DNA from: Pseudomonadota bacterium
Lineage (GTDB): Bacteria; Myxococcota_A; Polyangia; GCA-2747355
Assembly: GCA_016711215.1 (NCBI GenBank)
Contig: JADJTL010000002.1
Location: forward strand, 310,001-374,000
Direction of reading: 5' to 3'
DNA: 64,000 nt
Positions 56,328 through 64,000 of this stretch are shown here, piece by piece. The notes under the pieces were generated by a model. That model had not been told where the DNA came from and made no database searches. It was given only the letters and a program-made list of their open reading frames with translations. Position 1 is the stretch's first letter; every line of letters starts with the position of its first letter. A program made the position numbers and the translations under genes.

Positions 56328-57553
56328 AGATCCTCTACGTCAGCCAATACTTTCCGCCGGAAATGGGCGCACCCGCCGCCCGCGTCTTCGAGCTCTCACG
56401 CGAGTGGGCGCGGCTCGGCCATCAGGTCACCGTGCTGACGGGCTTCCCCAATCATCCAACCGGCGTCGTGCCCCCGGAGTACCGTGGCCAATGGCTGCGG
56501 CGCGAAGTGGTGCAGGGGGTCCAGGTCGTTCGCGCGCCGATCTACGCGGCGGCGAACCGCGGGATGTTTCGGCGCTCGCTGAACTACGCTTCCTTCAGCC
56601 TGAGCGCGGCCGCGGTCGGCCCCTGGGTTACCGAGCGGCCAGACGTACTGGTCGCCACCTCGCCACAATTTCTGGTCGCCGCTGCGGGGCTCTGGCTCTC
56701 GACGCTCAAGCGCGTGCCCTTCGTCTTCGAGGTGCGCGACCTCTGGCCGCAGAGCATCGTCGAGGTCGGCGCGATGCGCGCGGAGAGCCCGATGATCCGC
56801 GTGCTCGAGGCCGTCGAGCGGCTGCTCTACCGGCGTGCCGATCGCATCGTGGTCGTCACCCACGCCTTCGTTGATGCGCTGGTGCGTCGGGGTGTTCCGC
56901 GCGACAAGCTCGAGGTGGTCACGAACGGCGTCGATCTCGAGCTCTTCCGCCCACAGGCGCGGCAGCAGGCGCGCGCGGAGCTCGGCCTGCCCGAGGGGTT
57001 TCTTGCGACCTACGTCGGGACGCATGGCATGGCCCACGGGCTCGGTCTGCTGCTGGACGCGGCCAAGGCGCTGGCGCCGACCGGCATGCGCTTCTTGTTG
57101 GTCGGCGAGGGCGCGGAGAAGCAGCGCCTGGTCGAGCGTGCGGCCGCTGAGGGCATCGAGAACGTGAGCTTCTGGCAGCAGCAACCGCGCGAGCGCGTGT
57201 CTCGCATCGTCGCGGCCTCCGACCTCTGCCTCGTGCTGCTGCGCGACCTGCCGCTCTTCCGCGCGGTGATTCCGTCGAAGATCTTCGAGTTCATGGGCGC
57301 GGGGCGGCCGATCTTGACCACGGTCGACGGTGAATCGCGCGCGATCATCGAGGCTGCGGGCGCCGGGGTCTTCTCCCCGCCCGGTGACCTCGCCGGCCTC
57401 GTGGCTGCGCTACGGCGACTGTCCGTCGCGCGGAGTGACCTCGATGCGATGGGCGCGGCGGGGCGCCTGCACGTCGAAGCGCACTACTCGCGGCCAGCGC
57501 TCGCCGCGCGCTACGCCACCCTGCTCGAGCAAGTCGCGGCCGCCGGGACCTAG
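56324..57553 (+). CDS. glycosyltransferase family 4 protein
   Basis: A 409-residue GT-B glycosyltransferase. The N-terminus ISQYFPP-like pattern is present as VSQYFPPEMGAPA, with FPNHPTG following; the C-terminal donor site has NGVDLELF, VGEGAEK and FEFMGAGRPILTT. It probably adds a sugar to the lipid-linked repeat unit at the inner membrane's cytoplasmic face. The start overlaps the heparinase-like gene by 4 bp. Donor and linkage are not known. Confidence 0.88.
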   Translation: MKILYVSQYFPPEMGAPAARVFELSREWARLGHQVTVLTGFPNHPTGVVPPEYRGQWLRREVVQGVQVVRAPIYAAANRGMFRRSLNYASFSLSAAAVGPWVTERPDVLVATSPQFLVAAAGLWLSTLKRVPFVFEVRDLWPQSIVEVGAMRAESPMIRVLEAVERLLYRRADRIVVVTHAFVDALVRRGVPRDKLEVVTNGVDLELFRPQARQQARAELGLPEGFLATYVGTHGMAHGLGLLLDAAKALAPTGMRFLLVGEGAEKQRLVERAAAEGIENVSFWQQQPRERVSRIVAASDLCLVLLRDLPLFRAVIPSKIFEFMGAGRPILTTVDGESRAIIEAAGAGVFSPPGDLAGLVAALRRLSVARSDLDAMGAAGRLHVEAHYSRPALAARYATLLEQVAAAGT

Positions 57554-57577
57554 CAGCCCGCACCCTGCTACACGCCG

Positions 57578-57609
57578 CGCGGGCGCCCTTTTCCGGGGCG
57601 CGGCCCGCG
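57578..57609. terminator. GC-rich hairpin after the glycosyltransferase gene
   Basis: CGCGGG (57578-57583) pairs with CCCGCG (57604-57609) and CGCCC with GGGCG inside, with a 3-nt bulge and a TTTTCCG loop. It begins 25 bp after the stop and precedes wecA by about 105 bp. No T-run follows, so its terminator role is uncertain. Confidence 0.35.
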
Positions 57610-57714
57610 TGATACCCTCCCGTCGCTCTTCCTTGCCAGGGCGAACCCCACGTTGCGCACTCGCGCCCGGACGAGGTGACCGGGTCGCTCGTGCTGGGGG
57701 GAGGAACCAACACC

Positions 57715-59337
57715 ATGCTCAAGGGTCTCCTCTACGTCTTCGCCGGTGCCGCGGCCTGTGCCGCCGTGCTGACGCCGATCGTCCGCTACCTGGCGACGTC
57801 ACGCGGCTGGCTCGACCATGCGCTGACCTCGCGGAAGATTCATGGCCGACCCGTGCCGCGGCTGGGCGGGGTCGCGATCGTCGGGGCCTGCTACCTCGCG
57901 CTCGCCGGGGCCAAGTTCAGCGAGGGCCTCTGGCCGATCACCCTGGCCGACGTACCGCGCCGCGTCTGGGGGCTGCTGGCGGGCGGCCTGGCCATCGCCC
58001 TGCTGGGGCTCTTCGACGACGCCAAGGGTGCCAACGCCAAGCTCAAGCTCGTCGTGCAGGTCCTCGTCGCCTGCTTTGCCTACTGGATGGGTATCCGCGT
58101 CGGCAGACTGGCGCTGCCCTTCGTCGCCGATCCGGTTCAGCTCGGCTGGTTCGCCCTGCCGCTGACCGTGTTCTGGATTGTCGGCGTGATGAACGCGCTC
58201 AACTTGATCGATGGCCTCGACGGCCTCGCCGGTGGCGTCGCGCTGGCGGCGATCACGGTCACCTTCGTGCTGACCGGCGGCCACTCCATGGCGGGCTTGC
58301 GCCTGGTGCTGGCTGCGACTGCCGGCGGCGTGGTCGGCTTTTTGATCTTCAACTTCCACCCGGCCTCGATCTTCATGGGTGATACGGGCAGCCTCTTTCT
58401 CGGCTACATGGTGGCGACGACGAGCATCGTCGCGCAGCAGAAGTCCTCGACCGTCGTGGCCCTCGCCGTGCCCGCCGTGACGCTGGCGCTACCCATCGCC
58501 GACACGCTCTTGGCCATGGCCCGCCGTGCGGCCCGCGGTGCACCGATCTTCCAGGGTGACCGCGAGCACATCCACCACCGACTGCTGGCGCTCGGCCTCT
58601 CGCACCGCGGCGCCGTGCTGACCCTCTACTTCATCTCGGTCCTGCTGGCGCTCTCCTCGCTGGCGATCGCCCGCGCGAGCAGCGTGCGCGCCGGCGTCAT
58701 GCTCCTCGTCATCGCTATGGTCGGCTACATCGCGCTGCGCCGACTGGGCTATCTGCGCCACGAGGAGGCCGGGGCGCTGGCCGCGCTGCGGCGCCGCAAC
58801 CTCGAGCTGCGGACGAAAATCCGTGGCGTCGGCGATGAGCTGCGCCAGGCCCGCGACCTCGAGGCGGTCTGGCAGACGACCAAGAGCGCAGCCGAGCACC
58901 TCGGCGTTAGCTGCGTGGCGCTCGACCTCGGCACCTTCGACAGCCGCTCCGCTGGCGACCAACTGGTGCTTTCCCATGGCTCCACCGCGACCAGCGGGGC
59001 CACCTTTCGCGCCCGCTTCAACCTGCTGCGCGAGCGCCCAGGAAACTTCTCGCTCGAGCTCGGCTGGAGCGACGGCCGCCGCGAGGTCGAGCGCGATCTC
59101 GAGATCGCCGTCGAGCTGCTCTGCGACCACCTGAGCGCCGCCATCGACCGCCTCGGCCGCAGCCAAGCGCGGGTCAGCGCGGCAGCGCCGCTAGCTCGCC
59201 CGGTCGAGGTACCGATCGTCGCCCCGACGCGCGCCCGCCCGATCCGCCGCAGCGGCGCCTATTTTCCGCGCCGACGCGTGGCGGAAACCCGCTCGAGCAG
59301 CTCGACGACGCGTGCGCGGCCGCGTTCGCGGTCGTGA
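57715..59337 (+). CDS. WecA/TagO-like polyprenyl-phosphate sugar-1-phosphate transferase
   Basis: A 540-residue membrane transferase that starts lipid-linked glycan synthesis by moving HexNAc-1-phosphate to undecaprenyl phosphate. About ten transmembrane segments cover residues 1-340. Family motifs are KIHGRPVPRLGG, LFDDAKG, NALNLIDGLDGLAGG and DREHIHHRLL. A soluble C-terminal region of about 180 residues follows with a coiled-coil-like start and an unassigned beta-rich part; it is not in typical WecA. The ATG at 57715 has GGGGAGGAA upstream. The last 79 bp overlap the end of the convergent glycosyltransferase gene. Confidence 0.9.
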   Translation: MLKGLLYVFAGAAACAAVLTPIVRYLATSRGWLDHALTSRKIHGRPVPRLGGVAIVGACYLALAGAKFSEGLWPITLADVPRRVWGLLAGGLAIALLGLFDDAKGANAKLKLVVQVLVACFAYWMGIRVGRLALPFVADPVQLGWFALPLTVFWIVGVMNALNLIDGLDGLAGGVALAAITVTFVLTGGHSMAGLRLVLAATAGGVVGFLIFNFHPASIFMGDTGSLFLGYMVATTSIVAQQKSSTVVALAVPAVTLALPIADTLLAMARRAARGAPIFQGDREHIHHRLLALGLSHRGAVLTLYFISVLLALSSLAIARASSVRAGVMLLVIAMVGYIALRRLGYLRHEEAGALAALRRRNLELRTKIRGVGDELRQARDLEAVWQTTKSAAEHLGVSCVALDLGTFDSRSAGDQLVLSHGSTATSGATFRARFNLLRERPGNFSLELGWSDGRREVERDLEIAVELLCDHLSAAIDRLGRSQARVSAAAPLARPVEVPIVAPTRARPIRRSGAYFPRRRVAETRSSSSTTRARPRSRS

Positions 59338-60413
59338 TGCGTCACCACGGCGGCGCGCGCACCCTGGCCGAGGTGCTGGCGCAGCGCGGGATCGGAGGTG
59401 AGCCTCACGAGCGCGGCGCCCAGCGCGCCAACGTCACCGGCATCGATCAGCAGGCCCGTCTCCTGGTCCGTGACGACATCCGGGATGCTGCCCACGCGCG
59501 TCGCCACCGTCGGCAAGGCGACGGCCATCGCCTCGAGCAGCGCGTTCGGCAGGCCCTCCCGATGCGAGGGGAGCACGAGAATATCGGCCTCGCGCAGGAC
59601 AGCGAGCTTGTCCTGACCGGTGACCCAGCCGGCAAACTCGAACGAGGCGCCGAGCCCCGCCTCGTGGACCTGCTGGCGGGCTTGCGCGAGCAGCGAGCCG
59701 CGCCCGCAAATGACGAAGCGAACGTGGCTCAATTGTCCGGCGTTGGCGGCTACGGCCGCGATCAAATCAAGAATGCCCTTGTAGCGCTCGAGCCAGCCGA
59801 GGTAGAGAACCCGAAGCGTCTGCCGATCGCTGCGGTGGTAGTCGCGTTCGGCGCTGTAGGCCGACGTGTCGATCCAGTTCGGAACGACCGCGAAGCGCGC
59901 GTCCGGCAACCCAGTCAGCGCCTGGTAGCGCTGCTTCCACCCGGGCCCCTGGCACATGACCGAGGCGCAGCGCCGCAGAACGAAGCGAATGTAGCGCCGC
60001 ATCGCCGGTGAACGCTCGAGCGAATCCAACATCAGGCCTGAGCGCGGCGCGAGCACCACCGGAATCCCCAGCAGGTACCCCAGCAGAGCCATGGCGCCCT
60101 TTTCGACGAAGCTCAACCCCGCGCTGGTGAAGATCAGCGCGCAGTCCGGGCGCCTGAAGAGGAAGGCGCCCAGCACGGTGATCAGTCGGCGCAAGGCGAA
60201 GACCGCCCGGTACGCGACCGGCGGCGGCGGTACCGAACGCATCGTGCTGTCGAGGAGCTGGAACGTGACGCGATCGGCCGGCGCGCCATCGACGAGACTG
60301 CGCGACGCGTATGCCGTGCCACCGACGGCGCCGTCAGCGGCAGTGTCGCGGAAGGCGCCGACAAAGAGCACCCGTATCGGTTTCGAGGTCCGCTGGGCCA
60401 TCGGGCAGCGCAT
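59259..60413 (-). CDS. glycosyltransferase family 4 protein
   Basis: A 384-residue GT-B glycosyltransferase. It has GAFRDTAADGAVGGTAYAS at the start (acceptor-site Gly loop), VVPNWID, LYLGWLERYKG and the donor site PSHREGLPNALLEAMAV. It is the only minus-strand gene in the polysaccharide locus. The ATG at 60413 has GAGGAG 9 nt upstream; ATG 60401 is too far. The 3' end overlaps that of the WecA-like gene by 79 bp. It most likely adds a sugar to the same repeat unit, but that is inferred from position only. Confidence 0.87.
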   Translation of the reverse strand: MRCPMAQRTSKPIRVLFVGAFRDTAADGAVGGTAYASRSLVDGAPADRVTFQLLDSTMRSVPPPPVAYRAVFALRRLITVLGAFLFRRPDCALIFTSAGLSFVEKGAMALLGYLLGIPVVLAPRSGLMLDSLERSPAMRRYIRFVLRRCASVMCQGPGWKQRYQALTGLPDARFAVVPNWIDTSAYSAERDYHRSDRQTLRVLYLGWLERYKGILDLIAAVAANAGQLSHVRFVICGRGSLLAQARQQVHEAGLGASFEFAGWVTGQDKLAVLREADILVLPSHREGLPNALLEAMAVALPTVATRVGSIPDVVTDQETGLLIDAGDVGALGAALVRLTSDPALRQHLGQGARAAVVTHHDRERGRARVVELLERVSATRRRGK

Positions 60414-60537
60414 ACCACAGTTCTCCTCATCCGGGCAGCCCGGCAAGCCTGCGCTCGGGCGCGCGGCACAAGCCTCGGCGAGCGCCGGCTAGAGACGAAT
60501 TTAGCCACCCCAACCCCACGACCGGCAGGGAGCAGCC

Positions 60538-62745
60538 ATGAGACAAGTCCAACAGAGCCTGAAGACGGGCGTCACCGAGGTGATCGACGCGCCGGCCCCC
60601 GCCCTTCGTCCGCACCACGTGCTGATCGAGACGCGCAAGACCCTGATCTCTGCGGGCACCGAGCGCATGCTGGTGGCCTTCGGCCAGGCAAACCTGTTGC
60701 AGAAGGCGCGGCAGCAGCCGGAGCGCGTACGGCAGGTCCTCCATAAGGCGCGCACCGACGGCGTGCTCGCGACGGTAGAATCCGTGCGCGCGAAGCTCGA
60801 CGCGCCGCTCCCGCTTGGTTATTGCAATGTGGGCACGGTGCTCGAGGTCGGCCGGGGCGTCACTGGCCTGCAGCCGGGCGATCGGGTCGTCTCGAATGGA
60901 CCCCACGCGGAGTTGGTCTGCGTCCCCGCGCTGCTCTGCGCCAAGGTCCCCGCGGGGGTCGAGGACGAGCCGGCGGCCTTCACCGTCCTCGGGGCGATCG
61001 CGCTGCAGAGCATCCGCCTGGCCAACCCGACGCTCGGCGAACACGTCGTCGTCACCGGTCTCGGCCTGCTCGGGCTGCTCGCCGTGCAGCTGCTGCGCGC
61101 CACCGGCTGCCGCGTGCTCGGGCTCGACTTCAGCAGCGCACGCTGTGAGCTGGCGCGGCAGCTCGGCGCCGAGGTTGCCGACCTCTCGAGCGGGGCCGAC
61201 GCGCTGGGCGCCGCGGCGGCCTTCAGCCAGGGACGGGGCGTCGACGCCGTGATCGTCGCTGCCGCGACGAAGGAGAGCAGCCCGATGCTGCAGGCGGCCG
61301 AGATGTGCCGCAAGCGGGGCCGCATCGTGATGGTCGGAGCCACCGGGCTGCAGCTCGAGCGCACACCCTTCTACGAGAAGGAGCTGAGCTTCCAGGTCTC
61401 GTGCTCCTACGGCCCCGGGCGCTACGACCCGAGCTACGAGGACCAGGGGCGGGACTATCCGCTGCCCTATGTGCGCTGGACGGCGCAGCGCAACTTCGAG
61501 GCAATTCTCGGCCTGCTGGAGACGCAGACGCTCACCGTGGGCCCGATGGTCACGGATCGCTTCGCGATCAACGAAGCCTCCCGCGCCTACGAGCTGGTCG
61601 CGGCCGGCGACCAGGCGACGCTGGGGATCGTGCTCGACTACCCTGCGGCGACGAGCGTTACCGACGCCCAAGGCAGCGCCAAGCGGCTGCGCAGCCTGAC
61701 GGTCGGCCCAAGCGGCGCGCCGCCGCTCACCGAGGGCAAGGGCAGCGACGCGGTGGTGGGGATCATTGGCGCAGGCGGCTTCACCGGCCTCGTGATGCTC
61801 CCTGCGCTGGTCCGCGCCGGTGCTCAGCTACGCACGATCGCCAGCTCGGGCGGCTTCGACGCCGCTCACCTCGCGCGCAAGTTCCACATTCCGCAGGTCA
61901 CCACCGACAGCGAGGAGCTGCTCAACGACCCGCGGATCAATACCGTCGTGATCACGACGCGCCACGACAGCCACGCCGAGTTCACGCGCCGGGCCCTGGC
62001 GGCCGGCAAGCACGTGCTGGTGGAGAAGCCCCTGGCGCTCGATGCGGCCGGATTGGAGCGTGTGGCTGAAGCCTACGCCAGCGCGGTCGCGCAGACCGGG
62101 CGCAGACCCGTCTTGATGGTCGGCTTCAATCGCCGCTTTGCGCCCCTGGCCGTCCGCCTGCGCCAGACGCTGGCCAGCGCGCCGCAGCCGAAGGCGCTCG
62201 TGATGGCCGTCAACGCCGGCGCGATTCCCGCCGACCATTGGACGCAGGACGCGCTGATCGGCGGCGGCCGTATCATCGGCGAGGGCTGCCACTTCATCGA
62301 CCTGCTGCGTTTCCTCGTCGGTGCGCCGATCGTCGGCGTGCAGGCCGAGGCGATGGCGACTCAGGCGGATACCGTGAGCTTCACCCTGCGCTTCGGCGAC
62401 GGCTCGCTCGGCACCGTGCACTACTTCGCCAACGGCCACAAAGCGGTAGCCAAAGAGCGCCTCGAGGTCTTCTGTGCGGGGCGCATTCTCCAACTCGACA
62501 ACTTCCGCAGCCTGGCAGCCCATGGCTGGCCGGGCTTCAAGACGCAGCGCCTGTTGCGGCAAGACAAGGGGCATCGAGCGGAGGTCGGGGCCTTCGTCGA
62601 AGCGATCCGCAAGGGGGCAGCCCCGCCTGTGCCGATCGAGGAGCTGATCGAGATCACGCGGGCCAGCTTCGCCATCGACGCCATCGTCCGCGCAGGCGTC
62701 GCGCCCGCCAGGCCCTTCGGCAGCGACCCGGTCGGCGACGCATGA
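60538..62745 (+). CDS. two-domain oxidoreductase: MDR-type dehydrogenase fused to Gfo/Idh/MocA
   Basis: A 735-residue fusion. Residues 1 to about 385 are a medium-chain dehydrogenase with the NAD motif VTGLGLLGLLAVQL and a PGDRV strand, but the usual zinc ligands are not obvious. From about 400 a Gfo/Idh/MocA domain has VVGIIGAGGFTGLVMLP, ITTRHDSHAEF and the catalytic EKPLALD. Such fusions are repeatedly found with heparinase II/III-like genes in polysaccharide loci; the substrate is not known. GGGAG precedes the ATG. Confidence 0.87.
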   Translation: MRQVQQSLKTGVTEVIDAPAPALRPHHVLIETRKTLISAGTERMLVAFGQANLLQKARQQPERVRQVLHKARTDGVLATVESVRAKLDAPLPLGYCNVGTVLEVGRGVTGLQPGDRVVSNGPHAELVCVPALLCAKVPAGVEDEPAAFTVLGAIALQSIRLANPTLGEHVVVTGLGLLGLLAVQLLRATGCRVLGLDFSSARCELARQLGAEVADLSSGADALGAAAAFSQGRGVDAVIVAAATKESSPMLQAAEMCRKRGRIVMVGATGLQLERTPFYEKELSFQVSCSYGPGRYDPSYEDQGRDYPLPYVRWTAQRNFEAILGLLETQTLTVGPMVTDRFAINEASRAYELVAAGDQATLGIVLDYPAATSVTDAQGSAKRLRSLTVGPSGAPPLTEGKGSDAVVGIIGAGGFTGLVMLPALVRAGAQLRTIASSGGFDAAHLARKFHIPQVTTDSEELLNDPRINTVVITTRHDSHAEFTRRALAAGKHVLVEKPLALDAAGLERVAEAYASAVAQTGRRPVLMVGFNRRFAPLAVRLRQTLASAPQPKALVMAVNAGAIPADHWTQDALIGGGRIIGEGCHFIDLLRFLVGAPIVGVQAEAMATQADTVSFTLRFGDGSLGTVHYFANGHKAVAKERLEVFCAGRILQLDNFRSLAAHGWPGFKTQRLLRQDKGHRAEVGAFVEAIRKGAAPPVPIEELIEITRASFAIDAIVRAGVAPARPFGSDPVGDA

Positions 62746-64000
62746 TGGCCACTCCGCTGCCCACCCCTGCACCCTCCGCCTGCCCGGCGGGCGAGGACGG
62801 CGCAGCAGCACCGAGCGCGGCCAAGAACCTCCCTGCGGGCAATCCGATGGCGGACCAGCGGCATGCGCAACGCGCGATCGGCGCGCTGCTCGTGCGCGGC
62901 GTGCTGGGGCAGGTCCTGGCGGTCGTCCGTCAGTTCATCATCCTGCCGCTGATCACCCCTGGTCAGCTCGGACTGATGCGTTATGTCCTCAACCTCGGCC
63001 AGTACTCCCGCTTCTTCCACGCCGGGTTTCTCTCGACCTTGTGGGTCCGTTTTCCGGGGCGGCAGGCCGCTGGCGACCACGACTACTGCGCCGCGATGCA
63101 GGTGGCGGCCTGGCGCCAAACGCTGCTCGGCTTCGCCCTCTTCCTGCCGCTCGTCGCCCTGCTGCTGCGCGGCACGTCCATCGCGCCGTGGCTCTTCGGC
63201 GTGGTGGTCCTCTTTTCGGCCTTCCCGTTGCTCGGCGACTATGTCGCCATCTCCTACCAGTCACGCGGTGAGTTCGAAGGCCTGGTGCAGATCGATGTCA
63301 TCGTCAGCCTGGTGGGCTTCGTCGCGCTCGTCGGCTTGACCTATGCCTTCGGACTGCCTGGGCTGCTGATTGGCGCGACCATTCCCGGGGTCCTGCGCGT
63401 AGCGCTCGGCCACCGCTACCTCTTTCCACCCAAGGCAGCGCCGCAGTCGCGCGCGGCGCTGCGCGAGAACCTCCTCTTCGGGGTTCGCACCTGGCTCGGG
63501 CAGAGCGCGGCCCACCTGGCGATTACCGCCGACGTGTTGCTCCTCGGCCACTTCGTCGGCAAGGAACACGCCACGCTGGGCTTCTATGGCCTGGCGCTCA
63601 CCGTGGCGCAGTTCGCCGCGCGCGACGTGACCGCGGTGACGATCGTGCAGCAACGGCAGCTCCAGGTCGCCGCGGGCGAGCACGGCGGCCTTGGCGCACC
63701 AGAGGTGGCGCAGGCGACGGAGCGCTATCTGGCGATTGACAGCCTGGTCTCAGCCTGGCTCTCTGCGGCCGTGACTGTCGGCGCGGCCGTGCTCCTCCCG
63801 CCGCTCTTTCCGCGCTTCGCACCCGCCGTACCCTTGCTCGCCGTGTTGCTGGCGGCGGCGATCATCGGTTGCCCCCTGCGGTACACGCGCATCGTGCTGA
63901 TGCTGGCCGATCGCGGCCCGCTGCTCGTGACCAGCTCCCTGGTTCAACTCGGCGTGCTGACGGCCGGAATGGCCCTGACCCACTATTGGCTGGCTGATTC
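62742..64000 (+). CDS. polysaccharide flippase (Wzx-like), partial at window end
   Basis: At least 419 residues, open to the last base, so the C-terminus is missing. The first 45 residues are Pro/Ala-rich and polar. Then at least nine hydrophobic segments follow in the pattern of oligosaccharide flippases (for example GALLVRGVLGQVLAVVRQF, PLITPGQLGLMRYVLN, WLGQSAAHLAITADVLLLG). It probably moves the lipid-linked unit across the inner membrane. ATG 62742 overlaps the previous stop (ATGA); ATG 62847 is an alternative that removes the polar extension. Confidence 0.82.
   Translation, partial: MMATPLPTPAPSACPAGEDGAAAPSAAKNLPAGNPMADQRHAQRAIGALLVRGVLGQVLAVVRQFIILPLITPGQLGLMRYVLNLGQYSRFFHAGFLSTLWVRFPGRQAAGDHDYCAAMQVAAWRQTLLGFALFLPLVALLLRGTSIAPWLFGVVVLFSAFPLLGDYVAISYQSRGEFEGLVQIDVIVSLVGFVALVGLTYAFGLPGLLIGATIPGVLRVALGHRYLFPPKAAPQSRAALRENLLFGVRTWLGQSAAHLAITADVLLLGHFVGKEHATLGFYGLALTVAQFAARDVTAVTIVQQRQLQVAAGEHGGLGAPEVAQATERYLAIDSLVSAWLSAAVTVGAAVLLPPLFPRFAPAVPLLAVLLAAAIIGCPLRYTRIVLMLADRGPLLVTSSLVQLGVLTAGMALTHYWLAD

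Overview
The window is very GC-rich, densely packed DNA, from a bacterium of the Myxococcota/deltaproteobacterial type (inference). Support comes from a hybrid Ser/Thr kinase-ATPase regulator, PEGA-domain proteins, paired ArsA-like ATPases, many lipoproteins, the ispE / tRNA-Gln / prs / rplY / pth / rpsF-rpsR-rplI-dnaB order, and a separate Fo-only ATP synthase cluster. The species cannot be named from sequence alone. Short tandem repeats (7, 14, 15 and 18 bp) recur across the window, often at gene ends.

Layout: 0.1-7.7 kb (minus strand) is a likely operon: lipoprotein, outer-membrane barrel, lipoprotein hydrolase, kinase-AAA-TPR regulator. 7.9-10.1 kb (plus) has an rRNA methyltransferase and a metallo-beta-lactamase-fold hydrolase. 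10.1-17.1 kb is the most unusual part: two ArsA-like ATPases flank two PEGA proteins, a biotinyl-domain protein, a HAMP protein with a degenerate cyclase domain, and a coiled-coil lipoprotein. The two ATPases carry complementary P-loop changes. 17.2-22.2 kb has a secreted zinc peptidase and mfd.

22.3-37.9 kb is mostly minus-strand housekeeping. A nucleoside uptake and breakdown operon (deoC, deoB, deoA, cnt, punA) lies directly behind rpsF-rpsR-rplI-dnaB. Upstream are pth, rplY, prs, tRNA-Gln and ispE, with glmS-trxB diverging. 38.1-47.3 kb (minus) has an acyltransferase, an IPT-repeat protein, a VOC protein, the Fo genes (atpZ, atpI, atpB, atpE), hemL and gyrA.

47.5-64.0 kb is a surface polysaccharide locus, plus strand except one glycosyltransferase. 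It makes GDP-L-fucose (gmd, fcl) and UDP-sugar derivatives (dehydrogenase, epimerase, wecB). It also encodes a WecA/TagO-like initiating transferase, two glycosyltransferases, a heparinase II/III-like protein (apparently frameshifted), a two-domain oxidoreductase and a flippase that runs off the window end. Gene starts frequently overlap upstream stops (ATGA, GTGA, TAATG), suggesting translational coupling throughout.
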